A stretch of 64,000 nt of DNA from UBA57 sp963577725 (GTDB taxonomy: Archaea > Thermoproteota > Nitrososphaeria > Nitrososphaerales > UBA57), in assembly GCA_047517285.1 (NCBI GenBank), contig JAKZTE010000010.1, positions 1-64,000 of the forward strand, read 5' to 3'. Positions within the stretch are counted from its first letter, which is position 1. Every line of letters starts with the position of its first letter. A program made the translations under genes and the position numbers. The notes under the pieces were generated by a model that was given only the letters and a program-made list of their open reading frames with translations, made no database searches and was not told where the DNA came from. This document shows positions 49,770 to 58,924 of the stretch, in pieces.

Positions 49770-51014
49770 GTGTTAGTCATAGGAGGGGGTGGAAGAGAAC
49801 ATGCTATTTGTGTTTCAATTTCAACTTCAAATCTTCTTGATACACTTTATTGTGTACCTGGCAATCCTGGTATTGAAGACGTTGCAATCTGTATTAAAGG
49901 GGACATAATGAATAATGATTTTATACTTGATGTCTGTAAAGAAAACTCAATTGACTTTGTAATTGTTGGACCTGAAGCTCCTCTTACAAATGGAGTTGTT
50001 GACATACTCAATAGTGAGGATATCTATGTTTTCGGCCCTGATTCAAAAGCTGCTGAACTAGAAGGTTCAAAAATTTTTATGAAAGATCTTTGTAAAAAAT
50101 ATGAAATTCCTAGTGCTGCTTACGAGACTTTTTTTGATGCAGATTCTGCAATTTCCTATATTGAATCTCAAAATATGCCTATAGTCATCAAAGCCAATGG
50201 CTTAGCTGCTGGCAAGGGAGTTATTATAGCTCATGAAAAATACAAGGCTATACAAGCTGTCAATGATATGTTAATTAACAACAAATTTGGTTCGGCAGGA
50301 GATTCTATAGTTATTGAAGAATTTTTAGAAGGACGTGAAACTAGTTTCTTTATCATTTCAGACGGAAATACGGTGCTTCCTTTGGGATTTGCTCAAGATT
50401 ATAAACCAATTTTTGAAGGAAATAAAGGACCCAATACTGGAGGCATGGGATCTTATAGCCCTGTTGAATACGTCGATTCTACTTTAGGAAAAGAAATTTT
50501 ATCTCTTGCTCAAAAGACAATTGACTCGATGAATAAAGAAGGTCGTACATATCGTGGCGTTCTATATGTTGGATTGATGCTTACTGAAAACGGACCAAAG
50601 ATATTAGAGTACAACGTACGTTTTGGAGACCCTGAATGCCAAGTACTCCTTCCACGTATCAAAAATGACTTGTTAGAAATCTTATTTCTCTCAAGTAAAG
50701 GCGAACTGGATGTAGTTACTGATTATGAACTATACGATGATTCAACTATTTGCGTTGTTATATCTTCTCCCGGCTATCCTGAAAAACCAATAACTGGATC
50801 TGAGATAGTTATTGAAAATAATTATAATATATTACATGCCGGAACTGAAAAGAAGAGTAATAAATTATACTCAAAAGGAGGCCGTGTTTTAAATCTACTT
50901 GGCAAAGGTTCTACCCTTTCACTTGCTAGGGACGAAGCATATAAATTAATAAATGGCATAACATGGAAAGATATGTATTATAGAAGGGATATAGGTTTAA
51001 TTGAAAATGAGTAA
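49770..51014 (+). CDS. purD: phosphoribosylamine-glycine ligase
   Basis: ATP-grasp enzyme forming GAR. VIGGGGREHAICVS, NGLAAGKGVIIAHE, GMGSYSPVEY and YNVRFGDPECQVLLPR are family signatures. The GTG at 49770 is the first usual start codon, but a CTG at 49764 gives exactly the MNVLVIGGGG family start and lies nine bases after GGAG (49751-49754), the same spacing used by other genes here; CTG initiation is possible. About 414 residues. Confidence 0.94.
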   Translation: MLVIGGGGREHAICVSISTSNLLDTLYCVPGNPGIEDVAICIKGDIMNNDFILDVCKENSIDFVIVGPEAPLTNGVVDILNSEDIYVFGPDSKAAELEGSKIFMKDLCKKYEIPSAAYETFFDADSAISYIESQNMPIVIKANGLAAGKGVIIAHEKYKAIQAVNDMLINNKFGSAGDSIVIEEFLEGRETSFFIISDGNTVLPLGFAQDYKPIFEGNKGPNTGGMGSYSPVEYVDSTLGKEILSLAQKTIDSMNKEGRTYRGVLYVGLMLTENGPKILEYNVRFGDPECQVLLPRIKNDLLEILFLSSKGELDVVTDYELYDDSTICVVISSPGYPEKPITGSEIVIENNYNILHAGTEKKSNKLYSKGGRVLNLLGKGSTLSLARDEAYKLINGITWKDMYYRRDIGLIENE

Positions 51015-51450
51015 CAAAGTAGCTGTAATTTCCGGTAGTAAATCTGATTCAAATATTACTGATTCAATTGGCAAAATCTTTAATGACTTTGGAGTTGATC
51101 ATGAGATTCGTGTAATTTCTGCACATCGCAATCATGATGAATTACAAGAATACGTGTCGAATTCAGACGCTGATATATTTATTGGCGTTGCAGGTCTTTC
51201 TGCTCATCTTCCTGGAGTTTTATCTGCTCTTACTACTAAACCTGTTATTGGCGTTCCCGTTGAAGCTAAATTAGGCGGAATTGATTCATTACTTTCTATC
51301 GTACAAATGCCACCTGGAATTCCAGTAGCTACTGTTGGAATTGATAATGGAAAAAATGCAGCTTTATTGGCTATAGCTATATTGTGCTTAAACGACAATA
51401 ATCTTCATGACAAACTATTAGAATATAGAAAAAGCTGGAAAACAAAATGA
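51007..51450 (+). CDS. purE: N5-carboxyaminoimidazole ribonucleotide mutase (PurE)
   Basis: VAVISGSKSDSNITDSIG, ISAHRNHDELQEYV and GLSAHLPGVLSALTTKPVIG are the PurE core, with the AIR-binding SGSKSD and catalytic SAHR. 147 residues. ATG 51007 starts the conserved core; a TTG six bases upstream would add two residues. PurK is not in this operon, so the enzyme may use CO2 directly (class II behaviour) or PurK may lie elsewhere. Confidence 0.95.
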   Translation: MSNKVAVISGSKSDSNITDSIGKIFNDFGVDHEIRVISAHRNHDELQEYVSNSDADIFIGVAGLSAHLPGVLSALTTKPVIGVPVEAKLGGIDSLLSIVQMPPGIPVATVGIDNGKNAALLAIAILCLNDNNLHDKLLEYRKSWKTK

Positions 51451-52292
51451 GCCATGTAAATTCTGACTATTCTCTGATTAAACAGGGTAAGGTAAAATCT
51501 GCTTATCAATCTTCAACTAATCCTGATAATATTTTGTTTGACTTTTCAGACCGTATCTCTGCATTTGACGTAATTCTTCCCACTGCTATTCCTGAAAAAG
51601 GCGAGATCTTATGTAAATTTGCAAAATTCTTTTTTGATAATCTACATGTAGATCATCACCTAATCGATATTGTTGATTCTACCCAAATGATAGTTAAAAA
51701 ACTCGATATGATTCCTATTGAATGCATTGTTCGTGGTTATCTCTATGGCGGTCTATTTGAACGAGTTAACAATGGTGAAATCAAAGTAGACTGCGATAAT
51801 GTTTTAGCTACCCAATTATCAGAACCTATTTTCGATCCTACTACTAAATCTGATATTAAAGATGAACCTATAACTGAATCTGAAATTCTTTCTCAGAATA
51901 TTGTTTCAGAAGATGAATTGAATTACTTAAAAAATACTTCTATTGATATTTACAAAAAAATTCTTGACATGGCATCTAAATCCGGTTTTCTTATTGCTGA
52001 TCTGAAACTCGAATTCGGCAAAGATAGATCTGGTAATATTCTTCTTGCTGATTCAATTGGCCCTGATGAATTTCGATTATGGTCTCTTGACAAATATGAA
52101 ATTGGAAAAACTCAGGAAAGTTTTGATAAACAAATTCTTCGTGATTGGCTTATTGATTCTGGTTATAAAAAACAACTTGACGACGCAAGGAATAATAAAG
52201 TAGAATTACCTAATCCACCTGTACTTCCGCAAGACCTTGTAGACTTGATTCAAGAACGCTATATAATAGCTTATGAGAACTTCTCAAAATAG
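51447..52292 (+). CDS. purC: SAICAR synthase
   Basis: Adds aspartate to CAIR. QGKVKSAYQSSTNPDNILFDFSDRISAFD (split: GKVKSAYQS, FDFSDRISAFDV), MIPIECIVRGYLYGG, ADLKLEFGKD and DSIGPDEFRLWSLDKYEIG are signatures. 281 residues, overlaps purE by four bases. Confidence 0.96.
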   Translation: MSHVNSDYSLIKQGKVKSAYQSSTNPDNILFDFSDRISAFDVILPTAIPEKGEILCKFAKFFFDNLHVDHHLIDIVDSTQMIVKKLDMIPIECIVRGYLYGGLFERVNNGEIKVDCDNVLATQLSEPIFDPTTKSDIKDEPITESEILSQNIVSEDELNYLKNTSIDIYKKILDMASKSGFLIADLKLEFGKDRSGNILLADSIGPDEFRLWSLDKYEIGKTQESFDKQILRDWLIDSGYKKQLDDARNNKVELPNPPVLPQDLVDLIQERYIIAYENFSK

Positions 52293-52298
52293 TTGAAA

Positions 52299-53345
52299 AT
52301 GAATAAATCATGGTCATATAAAAAAGCAGGAGTTGATATACGTAGTATCAAGTCTAGCCATTCTGTTATATCTAAATTACTCAATCCAACCCTTTCACTT
52401 CGAGATGGAAGAATTGGCGAAGTAGTCAACGGCTCGGGTCACTATGCAGGCGTTGTAAAACTACGTAATAATGAATATCTTGCATTACATACTGATGGCG
52501 TTGGAACTAAAGTTCTCATCGCTCAACAATATTCAAAATTTGATACTGTTGGAATCGACTGTATTGCAATGAATGTAAATGATCTCATCTGTGTTGGAGC
52601 TGAGCCAATATCTCTCGTTGATTATATTGCACTGAAAAAAAACAATCCTTTACTATTGAAAGAAATAACCAAAGGATTAGCTAAAGGTTCCAAGCTATCT
52701 GCAACTCCTATTATTGGAGGCGAGACTGCAATAATGCCTGATGTAATTGAAGGATATGGAAATAAAGCATTTGATCTTGCCGCATCAGCTATTGGTATAA
52801 TAAATAAAAAAACTAACATGCTTAATCGAAAAATTAAATCCGGTGATATAATTATTGGTCTTAGAAGCTCTGGCATTCATTCAAATGGCGCCACACTTGC
52901 ACGAAAAGTCCTATTGAATAAATATTCTCTTCGTAAAAAAATATACAAATCAAAACGCTTGGGCGACATTTTGCTTGAACCAACAATAATCTATTCACAA
53001 GCTATTATGACAATTCTTAATAACGTTAAATCAATTCATGGACTCGCTCACATAACCGGTGGAGCATTCACTAAATTACCTCGTATAGGTTCAAGTTCTA
53101 TAGGATTCTCTATCGACCTGCCCGAACCTCCATTGATTTTTGATTTGATTCAAAGAACTGGTAATATCTCAAACAAAGAAATGCATAGAACGTTCAATAT
53201 GGGCTATGGATTTGTTATTGTCTGCCCAAAATCTCAACACAATAATGTCGTTTCTATCCTGGACGAATATAAGATAAAGAACGACGTTATCGGAGAAATA
53301 TTCTCTGGTTCGGGCGTGAAAGTTAACGGTAAATCCGTGCTATAG
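52299..53345 (+). CDS. purM: phosphoribosylformylglycinamidine cyclo-ligase (AIR synthetase)
   Basis: Closes the imidazole ring. YKKAGVDIRSIKSSHS, the nucleotide-binding GVGTKVLIAQQYSKFDTVGID, GGETAIMPDVIEGYG, SGIHSNGATLARKV and GLAHITGGAFTKLPRIG are typical. 348 residues from ATG 52299; TTG 52293 is a possible longer start. Last gene of the purine operon; purB, purN/T and the final IMP steps are elsewhere. Confidence 0.95.
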   Translation: MNKSWSYKKAGVDIRSIKSSHSVISKLLNPTLSLRDGRIGEVVNGSGHYAGVVKLRNNEYLALHTDGVGTKVLIAQQYSKFDTVGIDCIAMNVNDLICVGAEPISLVDYIALKKNNPLLLKEITKGLAKGSKLSATPIIGGETAIMPDVIEGYGNKAFDLAASAIGIINKKTNMLNRKIKSGDIIIGLRSSGIHSNGATLARKVLLNKYSLRKKIYKSKRLGDILLEPTIIYSQAIMTILNNVKSIHGLAHITGGAFTKLPRIGSSSIGFSIDLPEPPLIFDLIQRTGNISNKEMHRTFNMGYGFVIVCPKSQHNNVVSILDEYKIKNDVIGEIFSGSGVKVNGKSVL

Positions 53346-53359
53346 TTGAATAATCTGAT

Positions 53360-54403
53360 TTATTGATGTATTCTACACGAATCTTCTGGATCTGTGTTCG
53401 AATATGTACAAGTAAAGCAGTTATTCTTTGATTCTTTTAATCTCTTGTCAAATTCTTCTTCTTCATATACTCCAAATTTGTTGTAAACGCTCTTGTATTT
53501 TGCAGCATTGTCTCCAAATAACAATACAATCTTTCCCTCAAGTTTGTTTATGGTCTTGTTTAAAGCCGCTAAAACAGATCCAGTTGACGGCCCTGCAAAT
53601 AAATTCTCTGCCGATGATAGTTTCTTTATCATATCAAAAGATTCTTTGTCAGTAACTGTTATCTTTTCATCAATTACTTCCATCCTTCTTTTTAATAGTT
53701 CTGGTTTCTCTGATTCATCTAGGTTTCTTAAACCCTGTATGTTGTGATTTTTCTGTGGTTCCGCGGCAATTATCTTGATATCTGGATTCTTTTCTTTCAA
53801 ATAAGTCCCCACTCCTGTAATTGTCCCACCTGTTCCAATTCCTGTTATGAATGCACCTACTTCACCATTGGTCTCTTCCCAAATTTCTGGTCCAGTTCCA
53901 TAATAATGCGATCTAAAATTCGCATCATTGTTGTATTGGTTTGGGGAATAATATTCACCTGGGTGGTTTTTTATTAATGCTGAAGCCAATGCTATTGCCT
54001 GATCTGTTCCTGGCCCAACTCTTGGACATAAATCATCTTCTGTCTCCAGAAGTTTTGCCCCATTTGCCTTTAGAATATTCTTTGTTTCATCACTCATTCT
54101 TTCTGGCACTGCCAATTCTATTTTATACCCTAGTGATTTTGCAAAATGACTTAATGCAACTCCTGTATTCCCAGAAGTTGGTTCAATTAATGTTGTTTTA
54201 TCTCTAACTAGATTCCCTTGTTTCTCTCCTTCGTTTAACATCCATGATGCAGGTCTTGCTTTTACAGAACCTGAAGGATTACACCATTCAATTTTTGCAT
54301 ATACTTCTCTTAAATCAAATAAATTGTTTAATCTAACAAGTGGTGTATTGCCTACTTCTTTTACTATGTCTTCTGCATTAGATATGTCTGATTGCGCCTG
54401 CAA
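53360..54403 (-). CDS. cysteine synthase family PLP enzyme
   Basis: Beta-replacement enzyme making cysteine from O-acetylserine or O-phosphoserine. PLP Lys48 is in NPSGSVKARPASWML; PTSGNTGVAL, GIGTGGTITGVGTYLK and FAGPSTGSVLAAL follow. A C-terminal CFTCTYSNTDPEDSC is an extra Cys-rich tail, perhaps for metal or redox control. 347 residues. It faces sufC head to head across about 117 bases, linking cysteine supply with cluster assembly. Confidence 0.9.
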   Translation of the reverse strand: MQAQSDISNAEDIVKEVGNTPLVRLNNLFDLREVYAKIEWCNPSGSVKARPASWMLNEGEKQGNLVRDKTTLIEPTSGNTGVALSHFAKSLGYKIELAVPERMSDETKNILKANGAKLLETEDDLCPRVGPGTDQAIALASALIKNHPGEYYSPNQYNNDANFRSHYYGTGPEIWEETNGEVGAFITGIGTGGTITGVGTYLKEKNPDIKIIAAEPQKNHNIQGLRNLDESEKPELLKRRMEVIDEKITVTDKESFDMIKKLSSAENLFAGPSTGSVLAALNKTINKLEGKIVLLFGDNAAKYKSVYNKFGVYEEEEFDKRLKESKNNCFTCTYSNTDPEDSCRIHQ

Positions 54404-54474
54404 CTCTTTTCATTTATCATGCCGTTATATCATTATATAAATCCTTCTTCAAAATACCCGTTAAATAAAAATTG

Positions 54475-54488
54475 ATAACAGGTGTTAT
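54475..54488. promoter_or_regulatory. palindrome next to the sufC TATA box
   Basis: ATAACA-GG-TGTTAT is a perfect inverted repeat ending three bases before the TATA-like CTTTATATTA (54491-54500), which itself lies about 26 bases before the sufC ATG. The position, on the BRE side of the TATA, suits a regulator of the suf genes or of both divergent units. Confidence 0.45.
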
Positions 54489-54520
54489 AGCTTTATATTA
54501 TTTAATTTTGGTAAAGGAAT

Positions 54521-55276
54521 ATGCAATCTACTCTTGATATAAAGGACCTTCATGTGTCTGTAGAAGGTAAGCCAATTCTCAAAGGTTTGAGCTTAACAGT
54601 TAACAAAGGCGAAAATCATGCAATTATGGGACCAAATGGATCTGGTAAAAGTACATTGGCAAATACTCTGATGGGCCATCCAAAATACGTAGTCGATAAA
54701 GGCGATATATTAATCGACGGTGAAAATATTGTTAAACTTTCTCCCGACAAAAGAGCAAAAAAAGGACTCTTTTTAGCATTTCAATACCCACACGAAGTTT
54801 CAGGCGTCAGCGTTTTTAATTTCCTCCGTGCATCATTTAATTCTATATCCGAAACACCTGACGGTAAACCCTTGTCTATCATTGGTTTTAGGAAATACCT
54901 TAGAGAAAAAATGGAAATTCTTGGTATAGACGAATCTTTTGTTAAAAGATATATAAACGAAGGTTTTTCTGGCGGCGAAAAAAAGAAAAGTGAAATTCTT
55001 CAAATGGCCGTTCTCAAACCTAAAATCGCGGTTCTTGACGAAACTGATTCTGGTTTGGATATAGATGCATTGAAGGTTGTTTCTGAGGCAGTAAACACAA
55101 TGTCCGGACCTGATCTTGGAATTATATTAATTACTCACTACCAACGTATATTGAAATATGTGAAACCCGAATTCGTTCATGTATTGATGGATGGAAGAAT
55201 TGTAAAATCTGGTTCCATGTCTTTAGCTGAAGAACTTGAAAACAAAGGTTATGATTGGATTCGTGAATCTCTATAG
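54521..55276 (+). CDS. sufC: SufC, ATPase of the SUF iron-sulfur assembly system
   Basis: ABC-type ATPase that drives the SufBCD scaffold. Walker A is GPNGSGKSTLANTL; SufC-specific FLAFQYPHEVSGVSVFNFL; signature NEGFSGGEKKKSEILQM; Walker B KIAVLDETDSGLDIDALK; His in LITHYQRIL. 251 residues. It leads sufC-sufS-sufU. The usual sufB and sufD genes are not between sufC and sufS. Confidence 0.97.
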   Translation: MQSTLDIKDLHVSVEGKPILKGLSLTVNKGENHAIMGPNGSGKSTLANTLMGHPKYVVDKGDILIDGENIVKLSPDKRAKKGLFLAFQYPHEVSGVSVFNFLRASFNSISETPDGKPLSIIGFRKYLREKMEILGIDESFVKRYINEGFSGGEKKKSEILQMAVLKPKIAVLDETDSGLDIDALKVVSEAVNTMSGPDLGIILITHYQRILKYVKPEFVHVLMDGRIVKSGSMSLAEELENKGYDWIRESL

Positions 55277-56505
55277 TGCGTAGTAACATTTTTCAAGATA
55301 TTAAAAACGATTTTCCTATATTCTCAAATCAAATTAATGGAAAAGATTTTGTTTATCTTGATAGTGCTGCCACCACTCAAAAACCAAATGACGTGATTGA
55401 CTCGGTTGTTCATTATTATAAAAACTGTAACTCAAATATTCATCGTGGAATATACTCAATTAGTATTGAAGCAACAGAGCTTTATGAAAATGCTCGTAGT
55501 AATATCGGCAAATTCATAAACGCTAAATCGCCTCATGAGATTGTATTTACACGTAATGCAACTGAATCTGTAAATCTAGTAGCTAATACGTGGGCGTCTC
55601 AGAATTTGAAGGAAGGGGATTCTATTATTCTTACCGAAATGGAACATCATAGCAATCTTGTACCTTGGCAAATTCTTGCTAAAAAACTAAATCTTAAACT
55701 CAATTTTATTGAAATTCAACCTGACGGCGAGCTAATTCTTGATAAATTGGATAATTTGTTCCAAGAAAACGCAAAATTTCTTTCACTTACTCATGTATCT
55801 AATGTTTTGGGAACCATTAATCCAATTAAGAATATCATATCGAAAGCCCATGAACACGGAATTACTACTCTTGTCGATGCAGCACAATCAGTTCCTCATA
55901 TGCCTGTTAACGTTCAAGATTTAGACAGTGATTTCTTTGTCTTTTCAGGTCATAAAATGCTAGGCCCTTCTGGCATAGGTGTTTTACATGCAAAGAAAAC
56001 ACTTCTTGAAAATATGGAACCATTTCTTTATGGAGGTGATATGATTTCCAATGTTAGTTTACGAGAAGCTCAATGGAACGACGTCCCTTGGAAATTTGAA
56101 GCTGGAACTCCTAATATTGCCGGCGCTATTGGTTTGGGGAAAGCAGTAGATTATCTCAATCACATTGGTATGGATGCTATCCACAAACATGAACAAGAAT
56201 TATATAATTATGCTATTGATAGATTTTCTGAATTAAAAGATTTCAAAATATTCGGTTTAGAAAACAAACATTCCACCGGAGGAGTCATATCATTCTCCTA
56301 TTCTGATTTTCATCCTCATGATATTGCAACAATTCTTGATGGTGAATCTATAGCTGTACGTGCTGGCCATCATTGTGCCCAGCCTCTTATGGAAAAACTG
56401 GGTGTTCCTGCTACTACGAGAGCGAGTTTTTATGTTTATAATGACACATCAGATATTGATAAATTATTTAATGGTTTACAAAAAGTAAGAAGTGTATTGA
56501 CTTAA
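55276..56505 (+). CDS. sufS: SufS-type cysteine desulfurase
   Basis: PLP enzyme that takes sulfur from cysteine for cluster assembly. YLDSAATTQKPNDVID, HRGIYSISIEATELYE, PLP Lys in FVFSGHKMLGPSGIG, and the catalytic Cys in RAGHHCAQPLMEKLG followed by TTRASFYVYN. 409 residues. The GTG start overlaps the sufC stop by one base. Works with SufU, next gene. Confidence 0.96.
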   Translation: MRSNIFQDIKNDFPIFSNQINGKDFVYLDSAATTQKPNDVIDSVVHYYKNCNSNIHRGIYSISIEATELYENARSNIGKFINAKSPHEIVFTRNATESVNLVANTWASQNLKEGDSIILTEMEHHSNLVPWQILAKKLNLKLNFIEIQPDGELILDKLDNLFQENAKFLSLTHVSNVLGTINPIKNIISKAHEHGITTLVDAAQSVPHMPVNVQDLDSDFFVFSGHKMLGPSGIGVLHAKKTLLENMEPFLYGGDMISNVSLREAQWNDVPWKFEAGTPNIAGAIGLGKAVDYLNHIGMDAIHKHEQELYNYAIDRFSELKDFKIFGLENKHSTGGVISFSYSDFHPHDIATILDGESIAVRAGHHCAQPLMEKLGVPATTRASFYVYNDTSDIDKLFNGLQKVRSVLT

Positions 56506-56909
56506 TGAGCGAAGATATTTACAAAGAAATTATTCTTGATCACTATAGGAACCCTAGAAATAAAGGTAGAATTAGCGGTGCTGAAATCTCCGCTCAGGAT
56601 AATAACCCTGTTTGCGGCGATAGACTTTCTATTGATATTAAACTTGAAGATAACGTTGTTTCAGACATAAAATTTGACGGTGAAGGATGTGCAATCAGTC
56701 AGTCTTCTGCGTCTATACTTACTGAGATGCTTATGGGTAAAACTGTCGACGAATTGTCTAAATTTACCAAAGATGAATTATTGGAAGAACTGGGAACTCC
56801 TTCATTAGGGCCTGCTCGAATAAAATGCGCTCTTCTTTCTCTTAAAGTCCTTAAAATTGGCACGTATCAATATCTTGGTGCCGAATTACCTTCTGATTCC
56901 GACAATTAA
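56505..56909 (+). CDS. sufU: SufU, zinc-dependent sulfur-transfer protein
   Basis: IscU-like protein that accepts sulfur from SufS. HYRNPRNKGRISGAE, three conserved Cys in NPVCGDRL, GEGCAISQSSASI and RIKCALLSLKVL. The SufU-type spacing before the third Cys is present. 134 residues. Its stop overlaps the stop of the opposite nuclease gene by four bases. Confidence 0.93.
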   Translation: MSEDIYKEIILDHYRNPRNKGRISGAEISAQDNNPVCGDRLSIDIKLEDNVVSDIKFDGEGCAISQSSASILTEMLMGKTVDELSKFTKDELLEELGTPSLGPARIKCALLSLKVLKIGTYQYLGAELPSDSDN

Positions 56910-58174
56910 ATAATAATTTTGTCTCCTAATTCTGGAGCTATTGCGTCGTAACCATAATCTTTTTGCACTTTTTGCACAAAACTCGTTGCTTGTTCTTCTT
57001 CTCCGTGTACTGCCACTATTGTGGGATTTCCCTTTATTCCATCAATCATTTCGAATAATTGTTTACTTCCACTGTGTGATGAAAAATTAAAATGTTCAAA
57101 CCTACCTTTTATCTTCTTTAATTTTCCGTCTACTTTAACCATCTTCTTTTCTAATAATGTTCTTCCTGGAGTTCCTTCTGCTTGATAAGAAACTAAAGAA
57201 ATAGCATTCTTCTTATTCATTGCAATACTTCCTTTATAAAAAGATGATAATCCTCCAACCATCATTCCTGCTGGAACTATTATCACTCCCGGCGTATTCA
57301 TTAATTCTTTTCTTTGTTTCCAATTCCTTGCTTCAGTCAATCCATTAATCATTCGTTTAAATAATTCTGAATCTCCTAAAAATTCTAAATTTTCTAATAA
57401 AATACGATTTGTTTTTAATGCCATCCCGTCCATTGTTACTGGCAATGAATAATTATGAGATTTTAGAACACATGCAACCTCTTGTGATCTACCTACCGCA
57501 AATGCTGGCACTAATAGGGTTCCTCCTCCTTCTGTCACATCTTTGGCAAAGCTTACGAATTCTTTTTCTACATCTTCTCTATCTGGATGATCATTGACCC
57601 CGTATGTCGATTCTGTGATAAGTAGGTCTACTTCTCCATATTTCGTATCTGCTCCTTTCACCAAATTTTGATCAGATGAATTTATATCTCCTGTATAAAC
57701 TACTCTTTTTCCTTCACCTTCGATAATTACGCTCACACTTCCTGGCATGTGACCTGCATTGATAAAATTTACCTTTATATCTCCTATATTGAATTCTGAA
57801 TTCATATCTATGTTAACCATACTTTCCTTCATTTTCTCTAATTCTTGATGCTGATATGGAAGATATTGTTTTGTAACATCATTTGATAGATTAATAAAAT
57901 CGTCTATTAGTAGGTCGCATATCTGAGATGTTGGCTTCGTACAATAAGTCTTAATATTGTTTGATAGATAAAACGAAGGAACTCCTCCACTATGATCTAA
58001 ATGCGCATGACTTAGTATGATTGCATCAATCTCCTTCGGATTAACGTGCAATGGCCATGTCATAGGCCGTCGTATTTGCACTCCATAGTCCAAAATTATC
58101 TTTTTATTCTCAATTTCTAATAAAAAAGCCGATCTACCAACTTCTCTAGATGCACCTAATGTAGTCAGTTTCAT
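56906..58174 (-). CDS. aCPSF2-like beta-CASP metallo-nuclease
   Basis: RNA-processing nuclease of the metallo-beta-lactamase/beta-CASP group. ILSHAHLDHSGGVPSFY is the metal motif, GDINSSDQNLV and LVPAFAVGRSQEV follow, and the C-terminal FSSHSGSKQLFEMI and VHGEEEQA carry further histidines. 422 residues without an N-terminal KH domain, so the shorter aCPSF2-like form rather than the termination factor aCPSF1. Confidence 0.9.
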   Translation of the reverse strand: MKLTTLGASREVGRSAFLLEIENKKIILDYGVQIRRPMTWPLHVNPKEIDAIILSHAHLDHSGGVPSFYLSNNIKTYCTKPTSQICDLLIDDFINLSNDVTKQYLPYQHQELEKMKESMVNIDMNSEFNIGDIKVNFINAGHMPGSVSVIIEGEGKRVVYTGDINSSDQNLVKGADTKYGEVDLLITESTYGVNDHPDREDVEKEFVSFAKDVTEGGGTLLVPAFAVGRSQEVACVLKSHNYSLPVTMDGMALKTNRILLENLEFLGDSELFKRMINGLTEARNWKQRKELMNTPGVIIVPAGMMVGGLSSFYKGSIAMNKKNAISLVSYQAEGTPGRTLLEKKMVKVDGKLKKIKGRFEHFNFSSHSGSKQLFEMIDGIKGNPTIVAVHGEEEQATSFVQKVQKDYGYDAIAPELGDKIII

Positions 58175-58219
58175 TAATAATCAGTAAGATTTTTAGTCAT
58201 CTGGAATATATAATCATTG

Positions 58220-58924
58220 ATGATTTCTGCTAAGTTATTCCCAGAAGATTTAGACGTACAAGGAATGTCCCTTATTACTGGTTTCCATGGAATTGGTTCT
58301 ACCGGATTTCTTGCTCTTAACCATTTAATTAATACTCTTAAACCTGAAAGAATTGGTGTTTTTGAAACTGACTACCTATCTCCTATTTCATCAATTAATT
58401 CAGGAAAAATTGTTACTCCTTTCGAGATATATAAAAAAGACAATCTTGCATTCCTTCGTATTGCTGTTCCTCCACTACAAGGCAACGAACTTGTTTTTCT
58501 ACGTAAAGTCTGTGAGATTATTCTTGAAAAGAACTTTAAAGAATTAATTCTATTAGGCGGACTTGATGCACAACTTAAAAAAGACGATTCAAATTTTAGA
58601 TATGTTAAGACTTCTTCATATGAATTACCTACATCTCTAGTTGATTCTACTCCTCTTGAAGATGAACGAATTATAATTGGCCCTGTGGCCCAAATGTTGA
58701 ATTTTATGGAAGTTCGTGACTTTCCTACACTTGGATTATTGCCTTTTGCAACTTCAATTCGTTTAGATCCTCGTGCCGCTTCTGAAGCAATTAATATACT
58801 TTCTAAGATGTTTGATATCACTATTGAAGTAGATTCACTTCTTGAACAAGCAGTTGAATTAGAGAACGACCAGCCTGATCTAATTGAGAATATAAAATCA
58901 AACCCGTCGAATATCTATTCTTGA
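58220..58924 (+). CDS. PAC2-family protein (proteasome assembly chaperone homologue)
   Basis: A 234-residue protein with the PAC2 pattern: MSLITGFHGIGSTGFLALNH, KPERIGVFETDYLSP, ELILLGGLDAQL and FPTLGLLPFATSIRLDPRA. Archaeal relatives help assemble the 20S proteasome or act as generic chaperones. ATG 58220. Tail overlaps the tgtA end by ten bases. Confidence 0.87.
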   Translation: MISAKLFPEDLDVQGMSLITGFHGIGSTGFLALNHLINTLKPERIGVFETDYLSPISSINSGKIVTPFEIYKKDNLAFLRIAVPPLQGNELVFLRKVCEIILEKNFKELILLGGLDAQLKKDDSNFRYVKTSSYELPTSLVDSTPLEDERIIIGPVAQMLNFMEVRDFPTLGLLPFATSIRLDPRAASEAINILSKMFDITIEVDSLLEQAVELENDQPDLIENIKSNPSNIYS

